64,000 nt of DNA, taken from Desulfomarina profundi (GTDB lineage: Bacteria > Desulfobacterota > Desulfobulbia > Desulfobulbales > Desulfocapsaceae). Position numbers and translations under genes: made by a program. Shown piece by piece: positions 37,110 through 47,187 of the stretch. Below the pieces are notes generated by a model. It was not told the DNA's origin, did not search any database, and saw only the letters and a program-made list of their open reading frames with translations. Positions within the stretch are counted from its first letter, which is position 1; each line of letters starts with the position of its first letter. The stretch lies in the NCBI RefSeq assembly GCF_019703855.1, contig NZ_AP024086.1, forward strand, positions 186,001-250,000, in the 5' to 3' direction.

Positions 37110-37970
37110 CTATTTAACAAGGTCATAGGCTATTGTCTTCATTTCACTAATGAGTGGTGTCTTGCCCGTCCAGAGAGAAAATGCGGCTGCTCCTTGGTAA
37201 ACAAGCATTCCCAGGCCATCGACAGTTATGCAACCGCGCTGTTCTGCGTCCCGCAGGAGCCTGGTCTTCAGTGGATTGTAGACGATATCCGCCACCACAA
37301 GGTGCGAAAAGAGGAGTGAACCGTCAATTGGGCTGGTATCCGTGTGTGGGTGCATTCCAAGCTGGGTGCCGTTGATAAGGACATCGCAGGTCTCGAGGTA
37401 TTTTGCAATGGATGATTTCACCTGTTCCACAGCAGTGGTGCACTCTGCAATTTTTTCATTTATTTCCCCGGCCAACTGTTCCGCTTTGGATTGTGTGCGG
37501 TTACAGATGTAGATATGACGGGCACCGCGAAAGGCAAGGGTCATGGCAATGGCCCGGACGGCACCTCCGCAGCCGAGAATAAAGATGTTTTTTCCTTGAA
37601 TTGCCAGGTTGCCTTTTTTTTCAAGGGACTGAACAAATCCTTTTCCGTCGGTGTTATACCCTTTTGTTTTCCCGTTGTTCAGACAGATGGTGTTTACAGC
37701 ACCTATTTTTTCGGCCAGCGGGTCGATTTCATCGAGGTACTCCAGTATGGCAATTTTATGGGGAATTGTTACATTAAATCCGCCGGTGTTTATTTTGCTC
37801 AGGCCAGTGAAAACTGGTCCGAGATTCTCCGGGGTTACCTCCACAGGAAGATAGCAGTAGTCCATGCTGAGTGTGTTAAAAACATGGTTATGCATGGCCG
37901 GCGAAACGGAATGGCCAAGGGGATAACCGAGCAGGAAAACGAGTTTTGTTGTAACAGAAGGAAATGTCAT
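37110..37970 (-). CDS. aroE: Shikimate dehydrogenase, 286 residues
   Basis: NADPH-dependent reduction of 3-dehydroshikimate in aromatic amino acid synthesis. Substrate-binding GYPLGHSVSPAMHN, NVTIPHK (catalytic Lys), NTDGKGFV, the nucleotide loop GCGGAVRAI and the C-terminal GLGMLVYQGAAAFSLWTG are all present. Start chosen at MTFPSV, giving normal family length; the frame extends 35 codons upstream across a fragment that resembles a repeat B end. Single gene, divergent from the NifU-like gene. Confidence 0.95.
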   Translation of the reverse strand: MTFPSVTTKLVFLLGYPLGHSVSPAMHNHVFNTLSMDYCYLPVEVTPENLGPVFTGLSKINTGGFNVTIPHKIAILEYLDEIDPLAEKIGAVNTICLNNGKTKGYNTDGKGFVQSLEKKGNLAIQGKNIFILGCGGAVRAIAMTLAFRGARHIYICNRTQSKAEQLAGEINEKIAECTTAVEQVKSSIAKYLETCDVLINGTQLGMHPHTDTSPIDGSLLFSHLVVADIVYNPLKTRLLRDAEQRGCITVDGLGMLVYQGAAAFSLWTGKTPLISEMKTIAYDLVK

Positions 37971-38074
37971 TGTTCTGGCATTTGGTTGAATTGAACTGAA
38001 ACCACTGTAAATGATTACAGCTACCTCATTTTTTGAAATGCGGGTTAATTGATATCGGGAGCTTTTTATACTCA

Positions 38075-38512
38075 ATGACTGTTTTTACCGGAATAATCGC
38101 ATTTCTTGTTCTCTTTGTAATTGGTCTGACCTGGTTTTTCATCTACTATTTCGGCAACCCCGTTATTGATGAACCGGAAGGTATAGCCAAGGTTGTCGGT
38201 AACTGTGGGGACACCATGGAGATCGGCCTGAGAATTCGTGAGGGTAGGGTTCTCGATTCACATCACTGGACGAACGGATGTTCCTTCAGTCGGCACTGCG
38301 TGGAAGCGGCCGCCAGGCTGGCCAGAAATAAAACCGTGGAGGAGCTGGCGGAGGTCAATATGGTCACTATCATGGAAGAGGTTGGGCAACTGCCCGAAAC
38401 ACATCTTCACTGTGCTCAACTGGCGGAAATAACATTGCGTCGAAGTGTGGAGGATTATTATGCCCGTTTCAATAGAGGGCAGGGTCGGTCACCTGCCGAT
38501 GGGAATGGATGA
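38075..38512 (+). CDS. NifU/IscU-like protein with an N-terminal membrane anchor, 145 residues
   Basis: One membrane helix (GIIAFLVLFVIGLTWFFIYY, about residues 5-24) followed by a NifU-N/IscU-type domain with NCGDTMEI, NGCSFSRHC and HLHCAQL, the same three cysteine regions as the protein at 8674-9078. A membrane-anchored scaffold is unusual; it may maintain Fe-S proteins at the membrane or be involved in something other than cluster assembly. GGAG lies 12 bases from the start, so initiation is uncertain. Confidence 0.75.
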   Translation: MTVFTGIIAFLVLFVIGLTWFFIYYFGNPVIDEPEGIAKVVGNCGDTMEIGLRIREGRVLDSHHWTNGCSFSRHCVEAAARLARNKTVEELAEVNMVTIMEEVGQLPETHLHCAQLAEITLRRSVEDYYARFNRGQGRSPADGNG

Positions 38513-38521
38513 GGGAACTGA

Positions 38522-39475
38522 CTATTTTTTCCGGCGTTTGTTTTTTTCCCTGTAGCGCAGTTCATTTTCCAGGGATTCAAGTTCATGGAGAATGGAGAGG
38601 TAGGTTTTATATCGCTCTTGCGATATCCGGCCCCGATCCAGGAGTGAGGTTATGGTGCAGCCCGGTTCCGAACGATGGAGGCAGTTTCTGAACTGGCATG
38701 GGGTGTCATGACTTCTTTCAAAACCAGGAAAGTGGAAAGCCAGGTCTGTTACCGGAATATCAGCCAGACCGAAATCTATAAACCCGGGAGAATCGATTAA
38801 TTCTCCACCTCCTTTTAACCTGTGAAGAGTGGAAACTGTAGTTGTGTGACGACCTCGTTTGCGACTTTCATGCAGTGCTCCTGTCTGGAGATTGATGGCA
38901 GGACAGATCCTGTTCAGCAGGGAACTCTTGCCGACACCGGTGGGCCCGACAAATATGGATCGCAGTCCACTCAGGTTTGCTGTAAACCGATCAACGCCGG
39001 TGCCCGTGATGGCACTGAGAATGAAAAGAGAAACAGGGCCTGCGTAAGTTTTTTTTAATTCCTTCTCGTATTGTTTCGAGTTGGGAAGATCGCATTTGTT
39101 TACCAGGAGAATGGGGCGGAGGTGCGCTGCCCTGGCTGCAATAACAGCTCTGTCAATAAATCCAGGCGGGGGAAGCGGTTCACAGGCGGCAACAATACAG
39201 ACTGCATCCAGGTTGGCGCCAATGCAGTGTTTTTTCCCCCTGGCATCCATACGGGTCAGTTGGGATTTTCTTTTTTGCCGGATCAGCAGATCACTGTCCA
39301 CTGTGACCCTGTCTCCGACAACATGTCCGGAGTTACGTTTTACCCGGATTATCTTTTTTTCTCCCGTGGCGTCAAAGCGAACCTCAACCGCTACACCCAG
39401 ATGGGCAACGAGGGTGCCTTCCTGTCTGCACGCATTTTTTTTTCTATTGTTCCGGTTTGTGTCATCCATTACCAC
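38522..39475 (-). CDS. rsgA: Small-ribosomal-subunit biogenesis GTPase RsgA, 317 residues
   Basis: Circularly permuted GTPase (G4-G1-G3 order) in late 30S maturation. OB-fold N-terminus, LLVNKCDL (G4), SAITGTGV (G5), GPTGVGKSSLLN (G1), TTVSTLHRL, DSPGF (G3), and a C-terminal zinc finger with CQFRNCLHRSEPGC. Length normal. Its stop is 10 bp from the stop of the convergent NifU-like gene and its start 7 bp from the LysE gene stop. Confidence 0.94.
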   Translation of the reverse strand: MVMDDTNRNNRKKNACRQEGTLVAHLGVAVEVRFDATGEKKIIRVKRNSGHVVGDRVTVDSDLLIRQKRKSQLTRMDARGKKHCIGANLDAVCIVAACEPLPPPGFIDRAVIAARAAHLRPILLVNKCDLPNSKQYEKELKKTYAGPVSLFILSAITGTGVDRFTANLSGLRSIFVGPTGVGKSSLLNRICPAINLQTGALHESRKRGRHTTTVSTLHRLKGGGELIDSPGFIDFGLADIPVTDLAFHFPGFERSHDTPCQFRNCLHRSEPGCTITSLLDRGRISQERYKTYLSILHELESLENELRYREKNKRRKK

Positions 39476-39481
39476 AATATC

Positions 39482-40123
39482 TCACGGATTCATGTTTTCG
39501 CCCAGCAATTTTGCACCGAGCAGGATCAGGATCGACCCACTGAGTCCATGTAATATTTTGTTTGTTTGAGGTGTCTGCAGCCAGGTTCCTGCCCTGTCTA
39601 CCATGGAGGAAACCGTACAGAGCCAGATCATGCCTATGATAAAATGCAGACCGGCGATAAACAGGGACTGGAGCAGGGGAGGGCGGGAGGGATCAATGAA
39701 CTGGGGCAGGAAGGCCATATAAAAGACAATGGCCTTCGGGTTGAGGATATTAGAAAAAAAACCTTCCCGAAACGATTTGTAATAATTATTGTTCTTTTCT
39801 GTGGTTGCGGTGGTTTCACCCGTGTGATGCTGTTGTCTGAAAAGTTCTTTCAGGCTTGTAAGGCCGAGCCAGATAAGATAGGTTGCGCCCATTACTTTAA
39901 GCAGACTGAAAGCCCATGTTGTAAGGAGCAGGATAGAGGAGATACCGAGTGCGGAAACTGTAGCGTGAACAAAGAGTCCTGAGCAGATCCCGAGGGAGCT
40001 TGCCGCACCGTCCTTCCAGCCACCCCGACCGCTGTTGCGGATGACCAGTATCGTGTCTACTCCAGGGGTGAGTGTAAGAAGAGTTACAGCTGTAAAACAT
40101 GTTATAAAAGTGTGTATTTCCAT
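39482..40123 (-). CDS. LysE/RhtB-family amino-acid exporter, 213 residues
   Basis: Six-helix exporter of amino acids or homoserine lactones. Family opening TLTPGVDTILVIRNSGRGGW and later LGLTSLKELF, NPKAIVFYMAFLPQFIDPSR. Start at the internal ATG (MEIHTF), which gives the usual N-terminus; the longer frame starts at a TTG. It lies upstream of rsgA on the same strand with a 6-bp gap. Confidence 0.88.
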   Translation of the reverse strand: MEIHTFITCFTAVTLLTLTPGVDTILVIRNSGRGGWKDGAASSLGICSGLFVHATVSALGISSILLLTTWAFSLLKVMGATYLIWLGLTSLKELFRQQHHTGETTATTEKNNNYYKSFREGFFSNILNPKAIVFYMAFLPQFIDPSRPPLLQSLFIAGLHFIIGMIWLCTVSSMVDRAGTWLQTPQTNKILHGLSGSILILLGAKLLGENMNP

Positions 40124-40210
40124 AGAAGCTGTTTTTGAGGTGAACAATTCTGATTTTTACAGGCCTTGCTGATAATACTCATTAAAATGTGTTTCTACAA
40201 AACTATTCTG

Positions 40211-40263
40211 ACCTAAATCCTGCACTTCGAAAATGAAGAATTTTTTTTCTTCATTTTCGTGCA
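40211..40263. repeat. Solo end of repeat C with a 13-bp hairpin
   Basis: Begins ACCTAAATCCTGCACTTCG, which matches one end of family C, and runs into a perfect hairpin CGAAAATGAAGAA/TTCTTCATTTTCG. No matching second end is found before repeat A copy 2, so it is a decayed or different member. The rest of 40264-40378 shows no gene. Confidence 0.6.
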
Positions 40264-40378
40264 GCCAGATTGGAGACGTATCTACCATCTCAGGCTGGCC
40301 TGCGACAAAAAAACAATGAAAATTCCAACTGCAGGGGAACGATTTTCCATGATGGAATTTTAAGGAAAAATCATAAAG

Positions 40379-40540
40379 GATGGACTCGTAAAAACTCCGA
40401 TCTACTGCGTTGTGGGGTGATCGTGTAATGCTCGACGTACCATATGTACGCCTGCGCTTACACGACACCGCCACGCCTTGTATATCGAAGTTTTTCCAGA
40501 GTCCATCTGGGAACGTTGAACGACTTTTTACGAGATCATC
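40379..40540. repeat. Palindromic repeat family A, copy 2 (162 bp)
   Basis: Nearly identical to 3883-4044. Flanks share ATAAAGGA on both sides, indicating a short target duplication (6-8 bp; the end boundary is ambiguous by a few bases). The duplicated bases contain the ribosome-binding sequence of the nitroreductase gene that starts at 40558. Confidence 0.8.
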
Positions 40541-40557
40541 ATAAAGGAGATGAGAAA

Positions 40558-41076
40558 ATGTTTCTGGAATTATTAAAAAAACGTCGTAGTATTCGTCGAT
40601 ATAAAGAAAAACCGATTGAAAAGGAAAAAATTGACATACTTGTAGAAGCTGCTCTCCGATCACCATCCTCCAGAAGTCTCAATCCCTGGAAATTCGTGGT
40701 TGTGACAGACAGAGCCCTTTTGGAAGAGTTGGCCACATCCAAACCCCATGGGGGGAGTTTTATTAAAAATGCGCCCCTGGCAATTGTTGTATGTGGAGAT
40801 CCGGAGAAAAGCGATGTCTGGGTGGAGGACTGTTCCATCGCCTCCATCATTCTCCATCTCCAGGCCACGGATCTGGGATTGGGAAGTTGCTGGATTCAGA
40901 TTCGTAAACGAAACAGGGACGAGGGGCAGGCAGCGGAGGACCATGTGAAAGAGATCCTTGGCCTGGACAACCGGTTGATGGTTGAAGCGATCATTGCCAT
41001 AGGCTATGCACAGGAAGAAAAAGAGGAACACGCATATGATTCTCTGCCTTTTGATAAGGTAAAGTTTTGTCAATAA
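40558..41076 (+). CDS. Nitroreductase-family flavoprotein, 172 residues
   Basis: FMN-dependent NAD(P)H oxidoreductase fold. N-terminal FMN phosphate site KKRRSIRRY, SPSSRSLNPWKFVVV, a middle LGLGSCWIQIR and the C-terminal GYAQEEKEEH are typical; substrate unknown. The ATG at 40558 has AAAGGAG 8 bases upstream. The longer frame upstream is translated repeat A sequence and is not real protein. Confidence 0.88.
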   Translation: MFLELLKKRRSIRRYKEKPIEKEKIDILVEAALRSPSSRSLNPWKFVVVTDRALLEELATSKPHGGSFIKNAPLAIVVCGDPEKSDVWVEDCSIASIILHLQATDLGLGSCWIQIRKRNRDEGQAAEDHVKEILGLDNRLMVEAIIAIGYAQEEKEEHAYDSLPFDKVKFCQ

Positions 41077-41081
41077 TTTTT

Positions 41082-41306
41082 TAACCCGCATTTCTCATGA
41101 ACATTGTGTCAATTTTGAGATTAGCTGTAGAATACAAATAATTAGCCTACTATCAGTAGTCGAACAAAATTGACACAATGTTCACCCAAGGTCAGCCCAG
41201 GCGACGCCATCTTCTGCAATATTTCAACAGTAAATATAGGCCACTATTATTTACTCTTGAAAATGTTGTAGCTGACGCCGCCTGAACTGATGAAAAATGC
41301 GGGTTA
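41082..41306. repeat. Palindromic repeat family B, copy 2 (225 bp)
   Basis: Ends TAACCCGCATTTCTCATGA and ATGAAAAATGCGGGTTA are inverted repeats; internal GTGTCAATTTT/AAAATTGACAC pair as in copy 1. It lies between nitroreductase and lpd, 6 bp after the stop. Confidence 0.75.
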
Positions 41307-41319
41307 ATTACCCATGGAA

Positions 41320-41359
41320 CTCAGCCTGCCGGGAGATATTGCCGTTTTATGAGGCTGAG
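41320..41359 (+). promoter_or_regulatory. Hairpin in the lpd leader
   Basis: CTCAGCCT/AGGCTGAG with a 24-base loop, 40 bp before the lpd start and 14 bp after repeat B copy 2. It could affect lpd expression or be an upstream terminator; no T-run. Confidence 0.35.
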
Positions 41360-41400
41360 CTTTGTTTGGAAATATACATTTTTCTGGGAGGTTGCACGTG

Positions 41401-42809
<1,409 letters not shown>

Positions 42810-42821
42810 TGTATTTTTTTT

Positions 42822-45098
42822 ATGGAGCTGACCGCTGAACAGCTGAAGATCGTCCATCATGGTGAGGGGCATGCACGTGTAAGTGCGGTAGCCGGTTCAG
42901 GAAAAACAACTACCATGATTGGCCGCATAGGTCACCTGCTTAAGAATGGAGTGGAAGCGAAAAAACTGCTGGTGCTGATGTTCAACCGTTCAGCACGGGA
43001 CAGTTTTGTTCTTTCCATGGAAAAGCAGTTGAAGGGGTGCACCTCTTTGCCTGAGATACGTACCTTTCACTCCCTCGGTTACAGGCTTGTGGCAAGTTTT
43101 GTCAAGCGTGGGGCCTTGCCGTCATATACCCTTGTGACCGAGGAGTATGTCTTCGAAAAAATGGCAAAACAGGTTGCAGCTCAGCTCTACAACCGGGAAA
43201 ATGGCGGCCATATCTCCGGTGAAGATGTAGAAGAATTCCTCGCCTTTATTGATCAGGTCAAATCAACGGTGGAGCCTGCCGGAAAAGTTTTTGATCAGTT
43301 GCGCCTTCCCGATCGATGCCGCTATTTTATTGAAGGATTCGATTTTTTCGAGCAGGTAAGAAAGGAGAGGGAGATTCGTTTTTATAACGATCTGATTTAT
43401 GAACCTCTGCAGGTATTGCGCAATGATTCTCAGCTGGTAGAGTGGGTGGAGAACAGGGTAGATCATATCATTGTCGATGAGTACCAGGATATAAACGAAG
43501 TGCAGCAGCAGCTTCTCCTGCTGCTTGCGGGCCGACGGGCACAGGTCATGGTTGTCGGTGATGTTGATCAGTGCATATACGAGTGGAGAGGGGCACGACC
43601 GGATTTTATTGTCAACCGGTTTCAGCGTGATTTTCCCGAACCGGTGAATTATACACTTTCCCGGACATTTCGTTTTGGTCATCGACTTTCCCTGGCCGCT
43701 AATCATCTTATCCATAATAACGTGCTGCGGGATGAAAAACTCTGTATTTCCTCCACCACTACCCCTGACACACGCCTGTCATATATGGAGGAGAACGGTA
43801 AGCATCCTATCCTGGCTGTAGTCAACCGGTGGTGTGAACAGGGAAGAAGTCCGGATGAAATTGCGGTGCTGGTTCGGATGTATGCTCACAGCGTTCCTCT
43901 GGAGCTGGCTCTGCTGGATGCCGGTATTCCCTACAGGCTTGAAGGGCATGGACGGGTCTTTGATTGTGGCGAAATAGTTGCCCTTCTCGGCTATCTGCAA
44001 TTGTCTCTCGGACTTTTCGGAACACAGTCTGAAGAAAAAATATTCAGGACAGTTGCTGCCATGCTGTCCCAACCTCATCTCGGAGTGCGGCAGGGAGAGC
44101 TTGAGCGACTTGCCTGGCAGATAGCACAGAATCCGCTGGCTGGAGCAGATATTATTGAAGCGGCAGTGAATGATGATATGCCCTCCTTTATCCAGAAGCG
44201 TTTTTTTATTACCGCAGAAAACTGGAGGTGGGTGGAAAAGAGTTTTTTCGATTCCCGCACTGATCTCGTGTTACGCAGAATAGTTGAAAAAATTGATCTG
44301 TATTCCTTCTATACCAAATTTTCAGCGAGAAATACAACAGCTGAAAATCGTATAAAAACCTGTGAAGCATTTATCGAATTTGCGGGGGAACAGGGACTGG
44401 TACCTGGGCAGTTTTTAATAAAAATTGAAGAACTTGCTTCATCCGACGGGTTGGCTGACGAGAAGAGTTTGCTTATCACCTCCATTCACCGGGCGAAAGG
44501 GCTGGAGTGGCCACTGGTTGTTATTCCTGGGCTTGAAGACGGCAGTTTTCCCCTGTTACAGGATGTGTCTGCGGGGGAGAGTCTGGAGGATGAGAGGAGG
44601 CTGTTCTATGTGGCCATGACCAGGGCTGTGGAAGAAGTCGTTTTTATTTATCCCCAGGACAGGTTGTTGAGAAAAGCTATGAGAACAGGCAGGGATTGTT
44701 CTCCTGGCGAGCAAATACAGGCCAGTCGTTTCCTCTATGAGGCAAACTTGTCTTTTTCAGACAAGTTGGGTGGGATGGTCAGCCGCCAAGGAACCGGGAG
44801 AGAGATTAAGGTTTCGCCGAGCGGTGAAAACAGTATTGCCGCGAAGTATCTGCGGGCAATGAACCTTTCTTTTTCTGCAGACACGAAAAAATTTGATGAT
44901 CCAGTGGTGAATTTCTCAGATAGAAAAATCCTGCAGATTGACGAAATTTCCGAAGGCCTGACAGTGTGGCATGAAAAATTTGGTATCGGTACGGTTACGG
45001 AGGTCAAAGACAGAAAACAGGGACGGTTGCGAGTTCTTTTTGAGGATCATGGTGAAATGATTCTTTTGGCACGTTATGCCGGGTTACGTTCCGGGTAA
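42822..45098 (+). CDS. UvrD/PcrA-like superfamily I DNA helicase, 758 residues
   Basis: ATP-dependent 3'-5' helicase of repair or recombination. Walker A AGSGKTTTM, motif Ia FNRSARDSF, motif II IIVDEYQDINEVQ, motif III VGDVDQCIYEWRG, motif IV LSRTFRFG, motif V TSIHRAKGLEWPLVVIPGLE, motif VI YVAMTRA. A C-terminal PcrA-like Tudor-type tail (VWHEKFGIGTVTEV) is present. It starts 12 bp after the lpd stop. Confidence 0.92.
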   Translation: MELTAEQLKIVHHGEGHARVSAVAGSGKTTTMIGRIGHLLKNGVEAKKLLVLMFNRSARDSFVLSMEKQLKGCTSLPEIRTFHSLGYRLVASFVKRGALPSYTLVTEEYVFEKMAKQVAAQLYNRENGGHISGEDVEEFLAFIDQVKSTVEPAGKVFDQLRLPDRCRYFIEGFDFFEQVRKEREIRFYNDLIYEPLQVLRNDSQLVEWVENRVDHIIVDEYQDINEVQQQLLLLLAGRRAQVMVVGDVDQCIYEWRGARPDFIVNRFQRDFPEPVNYTLSRTFRFGHRLSLAANHLIHNNVLRDEKLCISSTTTPDTRLSYMEENGKHPILAVVNRWCEQGRSPDEIAVLVRMYAHSVPLELALLDAGIPYRLEGHGRVFDCGEIVALLGYLQLSLGLFGTQSEEKIFRTVAAMLSQPHLGVRQGELERLAWQIAQNPLAGADIIEAAVNDDMPSFIQKRFFITAENWRWVEKSFFDSRTDLVLRRIVEKIDLYSFYTKFSARNTTAENRIKTCEAFIEFAGEQGLVPGQFLIKIEELASSDGLADEKSLLITSIHRAKGLEWPLVVIPGLEDGSFPLLQDVSAGESLEDERRLFYVAMTRAVEEVVFIYPQDRLLRKAMRTGRDCSPGEQIQASRFLYEANLSFSDKLGGMVSRQGTGREIKVSPSGENSIAAKYLRAMNLSFSADTKKFDDPVVNFSDRKILQIDEISEGLTVWHEKFGIGTVTEVKDRKQGRLRVLFEDHGEMILLARYAGLRSG

Positions 45099-45106
45099 AG
45101 TCATGG

Positions 45107-45196
45107 TGTCATTTTTGAGAATAACTGTAGAATACAAACAATGAGCCAACTCTTATTGATTGAGCAGAATTGACACAATGTTCACCCAAGATCAGC
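45107..45196. repeat. Partial repeat family B (copy 3)
   Basis: About 90 bp matching the left half of family B (GTCATTTTTGAGAATAACTG, AATTGACACAATGTTCACCC), without the outer ends. It lies between the helicase stop and the convergent cyclase stop. Confidence 0.6.
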
Positions 45197-46829
45197 AGGC
45201 GTTGGTTTCTTCAGTGACCAATTGGTTTATATCCGCCATACAGTAGTGGTCTTTTCCATGGCGTTTTGCAGCATACATGGCCATATCTGCCAGTCGGATC
45301 AGTTGGTCCGGTTCTTCTCCATGGTCCGGGTAGAGAGCAATGCCTATACTGATGCTGATTACAGATTTTCCATACCTGCTACCCATGGCGGTTCGCACGG
45401 AACTGCAGAGTTTGTCGGCCACCAGTTCCGCATCGAGGCTGTCTGCTATCTGGGGAAGGGCGACGACAAATTCATCTCCTCCCCAGCGGCAGAGAATGTC
45501 GGAATCTCTCAGTGTATTCTGCAGGGAGGCGGACAGCTCAATCAGGAAAAGATCTCCCTTTTCGTGCCCATAGCTGTCATTTATGCGTTTGAAGTTGTCG
45601 AGATCAAGAAACAGGATGCCAATCAGGTCTTTGTTTCGTCTGGCGCGGAGGATCATCTGTCTAAGGAGGTCATGGAACAGTCGCCTGTTGGGCAGTTTGG
45701 TGAGGGTATCGTGATAGGCCATGTGGAGAAGCTGTTGCCGGGCTTTAGTGATGTCGGTAATATCATGGAGCGTGACAACAGCACCAATTTTTTTGCCATT
45801 GTTGTCATGCATTGCCTGACCATTAACCCGAAGTGTCTGTCGCTTCCCACTGCTTGAAAAAATCACAATTTCCTCGTTTCGTATTTCTTCTCCTGCAAGA
45901 GCTCTGGAGAGAGGGATTTCCTCTATGGAAAGGGGTGTCCGTCCATCTGGTTTGAACAGGCTGAAATATTCAGTCCATTTATGTAGCGGAACATTTTGAT
46001 AATCAGACCCGTGAATTTTGACACTGGCCGGGTTGAACATGGAAAGATATCCTTCCGCATCGCAGACGACAATGCCGTCCCTGGTATGCTCCAGAACCGC
46101 TTCCTGAAATTTTTTCTGTCTGGCAAGTTCGGTCTGAGCCTGTTTGAGGGAAGTGATGTCGAGAAAATACCAGACCCTGCCGACATATTTTTCCTTACTG
46201 TAAACCGGATACGAGTGACGATAAAAGGTCCGGCCATCTTTGAGCTCGATTTCGTCAATGCTTTTTTCATTCGGACGTTCATGGAGATATATCATTTTCT
46301 GCATGAAAATTTCCGGTTCTCTGACCTGTTCGATAACTGCTTCCAGGCTGTCGAGATCATTGCGGCAATCTTCACTGAAATGAGGAATCTTCCACATGCG
46401 CAGAAATTCACTGTTATAGGAGATCATTTCCATCCTGTCGTTGACCAGGAGGATTCCCGCAGGATTGTGGCGATATTGTTCCTCCAGGAGCGCATGTTCC
46501 CGGTCACCTGGTGATTGCAGCAGTTTTTCCAGGTAAACCAGGGCCAGCAGGTTGCTGTTATCCAGCCTGGACAATTTCAGGGTTATGGGGTCCGCATGAC
46601 CTGGCTGAGTCGCCAGTGTTGCCTCATATTGTACCGGATCTCCAGTTTTAATTTGTTTGAGAACGTGCGGAAAAGCTGACCTGTATTGTTTTTCCAGAAA
46701 ATCCTGGAAAAACAGATCGGTCGGGGAAGAGTGGTCACAATTGAAAAATTCTGCCGCCAGAGGATTCAGGCGGAGAATCCGTGCATTCGGTTGCAGTTCA
46801 AGGGCAGGACAGGGGAGATTGTTAAACAT
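45192..46829 (-). CDS. PAS-PAS-GGDEF diguanylate cyclase, 545 residues
   Basis: Makes cyclic-di-GMP. Two or three PAS-type sensory domains (for example GILLVNDRMEMISYNSEFLR and DGIVVCDAEGYLSMFNPASV) precede a GGDEF domain with the intact active site RWGGDEFVV and an RxxD product-inhibition site (RDSD five residues before GGDEF). No membrane segments, so cytoplasmic. Could regulate surface or exopolysaccharide functions; no target gene is adjacent. Confidence 0.92.
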   Translation of the reverse strand: MFNNLPCPALELQPNARILRLNPLAAEFFNCDHSSPTDLFFQDFLEKQYRSAFPHVLKQIKTGDPVQYEATLATQPGHADPITLKLSRLDNSNLLALVYLEKLLQSPGDREHALLEEQYRHNPAGILLVNDRMEMISYNSEFLRMWKIPHFSEDCRNDLDSLEAVIEQVREPEIFMQKMIYLHERPNEKSIDEIELKDGRTFYRHSYPVYSKEKYVGRVWYFLDITSLKQAQTELARQKKFQEAVLEHTRDGIVVCDAEGYLSMFNPASVKIHGSDYQNVPLHKWTEYFSLFKPDGRTPLSIEEIPLSRALAGEEIRNEEIVIFSSSGKRQTLRVNGQAMHDNNGKKIGAVVTLHDITDITKARQQLLHMAYHDTLTKLPNRRLFHDLLRQMILRARRNKDLIGILFLDLDNFKRINDSYGHEKGDLFLIELSASLQNTLRDSDILCRWGGDEFVVALPQIADSLDAELVADKLCSSVRTAMGSRYGKSVISISIGIALYPDHGEEPDQLIRLADMAMYAAKRHGKDHYCMADINQLVTEETNAC

Positions 46830-47187
46830 TTTTTATAAAGAGTTTTTGCGTAATAAATGTGTTATGAAACCTGCGGCACTATATCCAACAATTGGAGCGT
46901 GTGTCAACAGGTAACATGAAAAACGTTGAAGGTGGGCAGGACATATCCTTCTTCCTCTGACACGCACTTGACTTCAAACCAGTGGTTTTGTAGTGTAAAA
47001 TATGCCCAGTCAGAAAAGAAAATGGATTTATCTGTCAATTCAGAAGATCAGGCGAACATTTCGGAGTCTGCGCTTATCCGGCAGTAAAGCGGGTTGAGAG
47101 GTTTGCTTCGACAATTCTGAAGATGACGCCGCCTGAGTTGATGAGAACTCCGAATTAGAGGTCATTCAGTAAGGGAAAGGAGAAAAT
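46830..47187. other. Intergenic stretch with a partial repeat B
   Basis: Divergent region between the cyclase and the receptor gene. A TTGACT hexamer near 46969 could be a -35 element but no good -10 follows. From about 47079 to 47158 the sequence matches the right half of family B (GACGCCGCCTGAGTTGATGA). Two short frames here have no support. Confidence 0.4.

Noticed and set aside
40444-40557. N-terminal extension of the nitroreductase frame (MYACAYTTPP...)
   Set aside because: The same peptide is encoded by repeat A copy 1 at 3948, so it is translated repeat sequence; a good ribosome-binding site precedes the internal ATG at 40558.
46985-47150. Short + strand frames (MPSQKRK... and MDLSVNSE...)
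   Set aside because: They run into a partial repeat B, have no ribosome-binding site and match no family.
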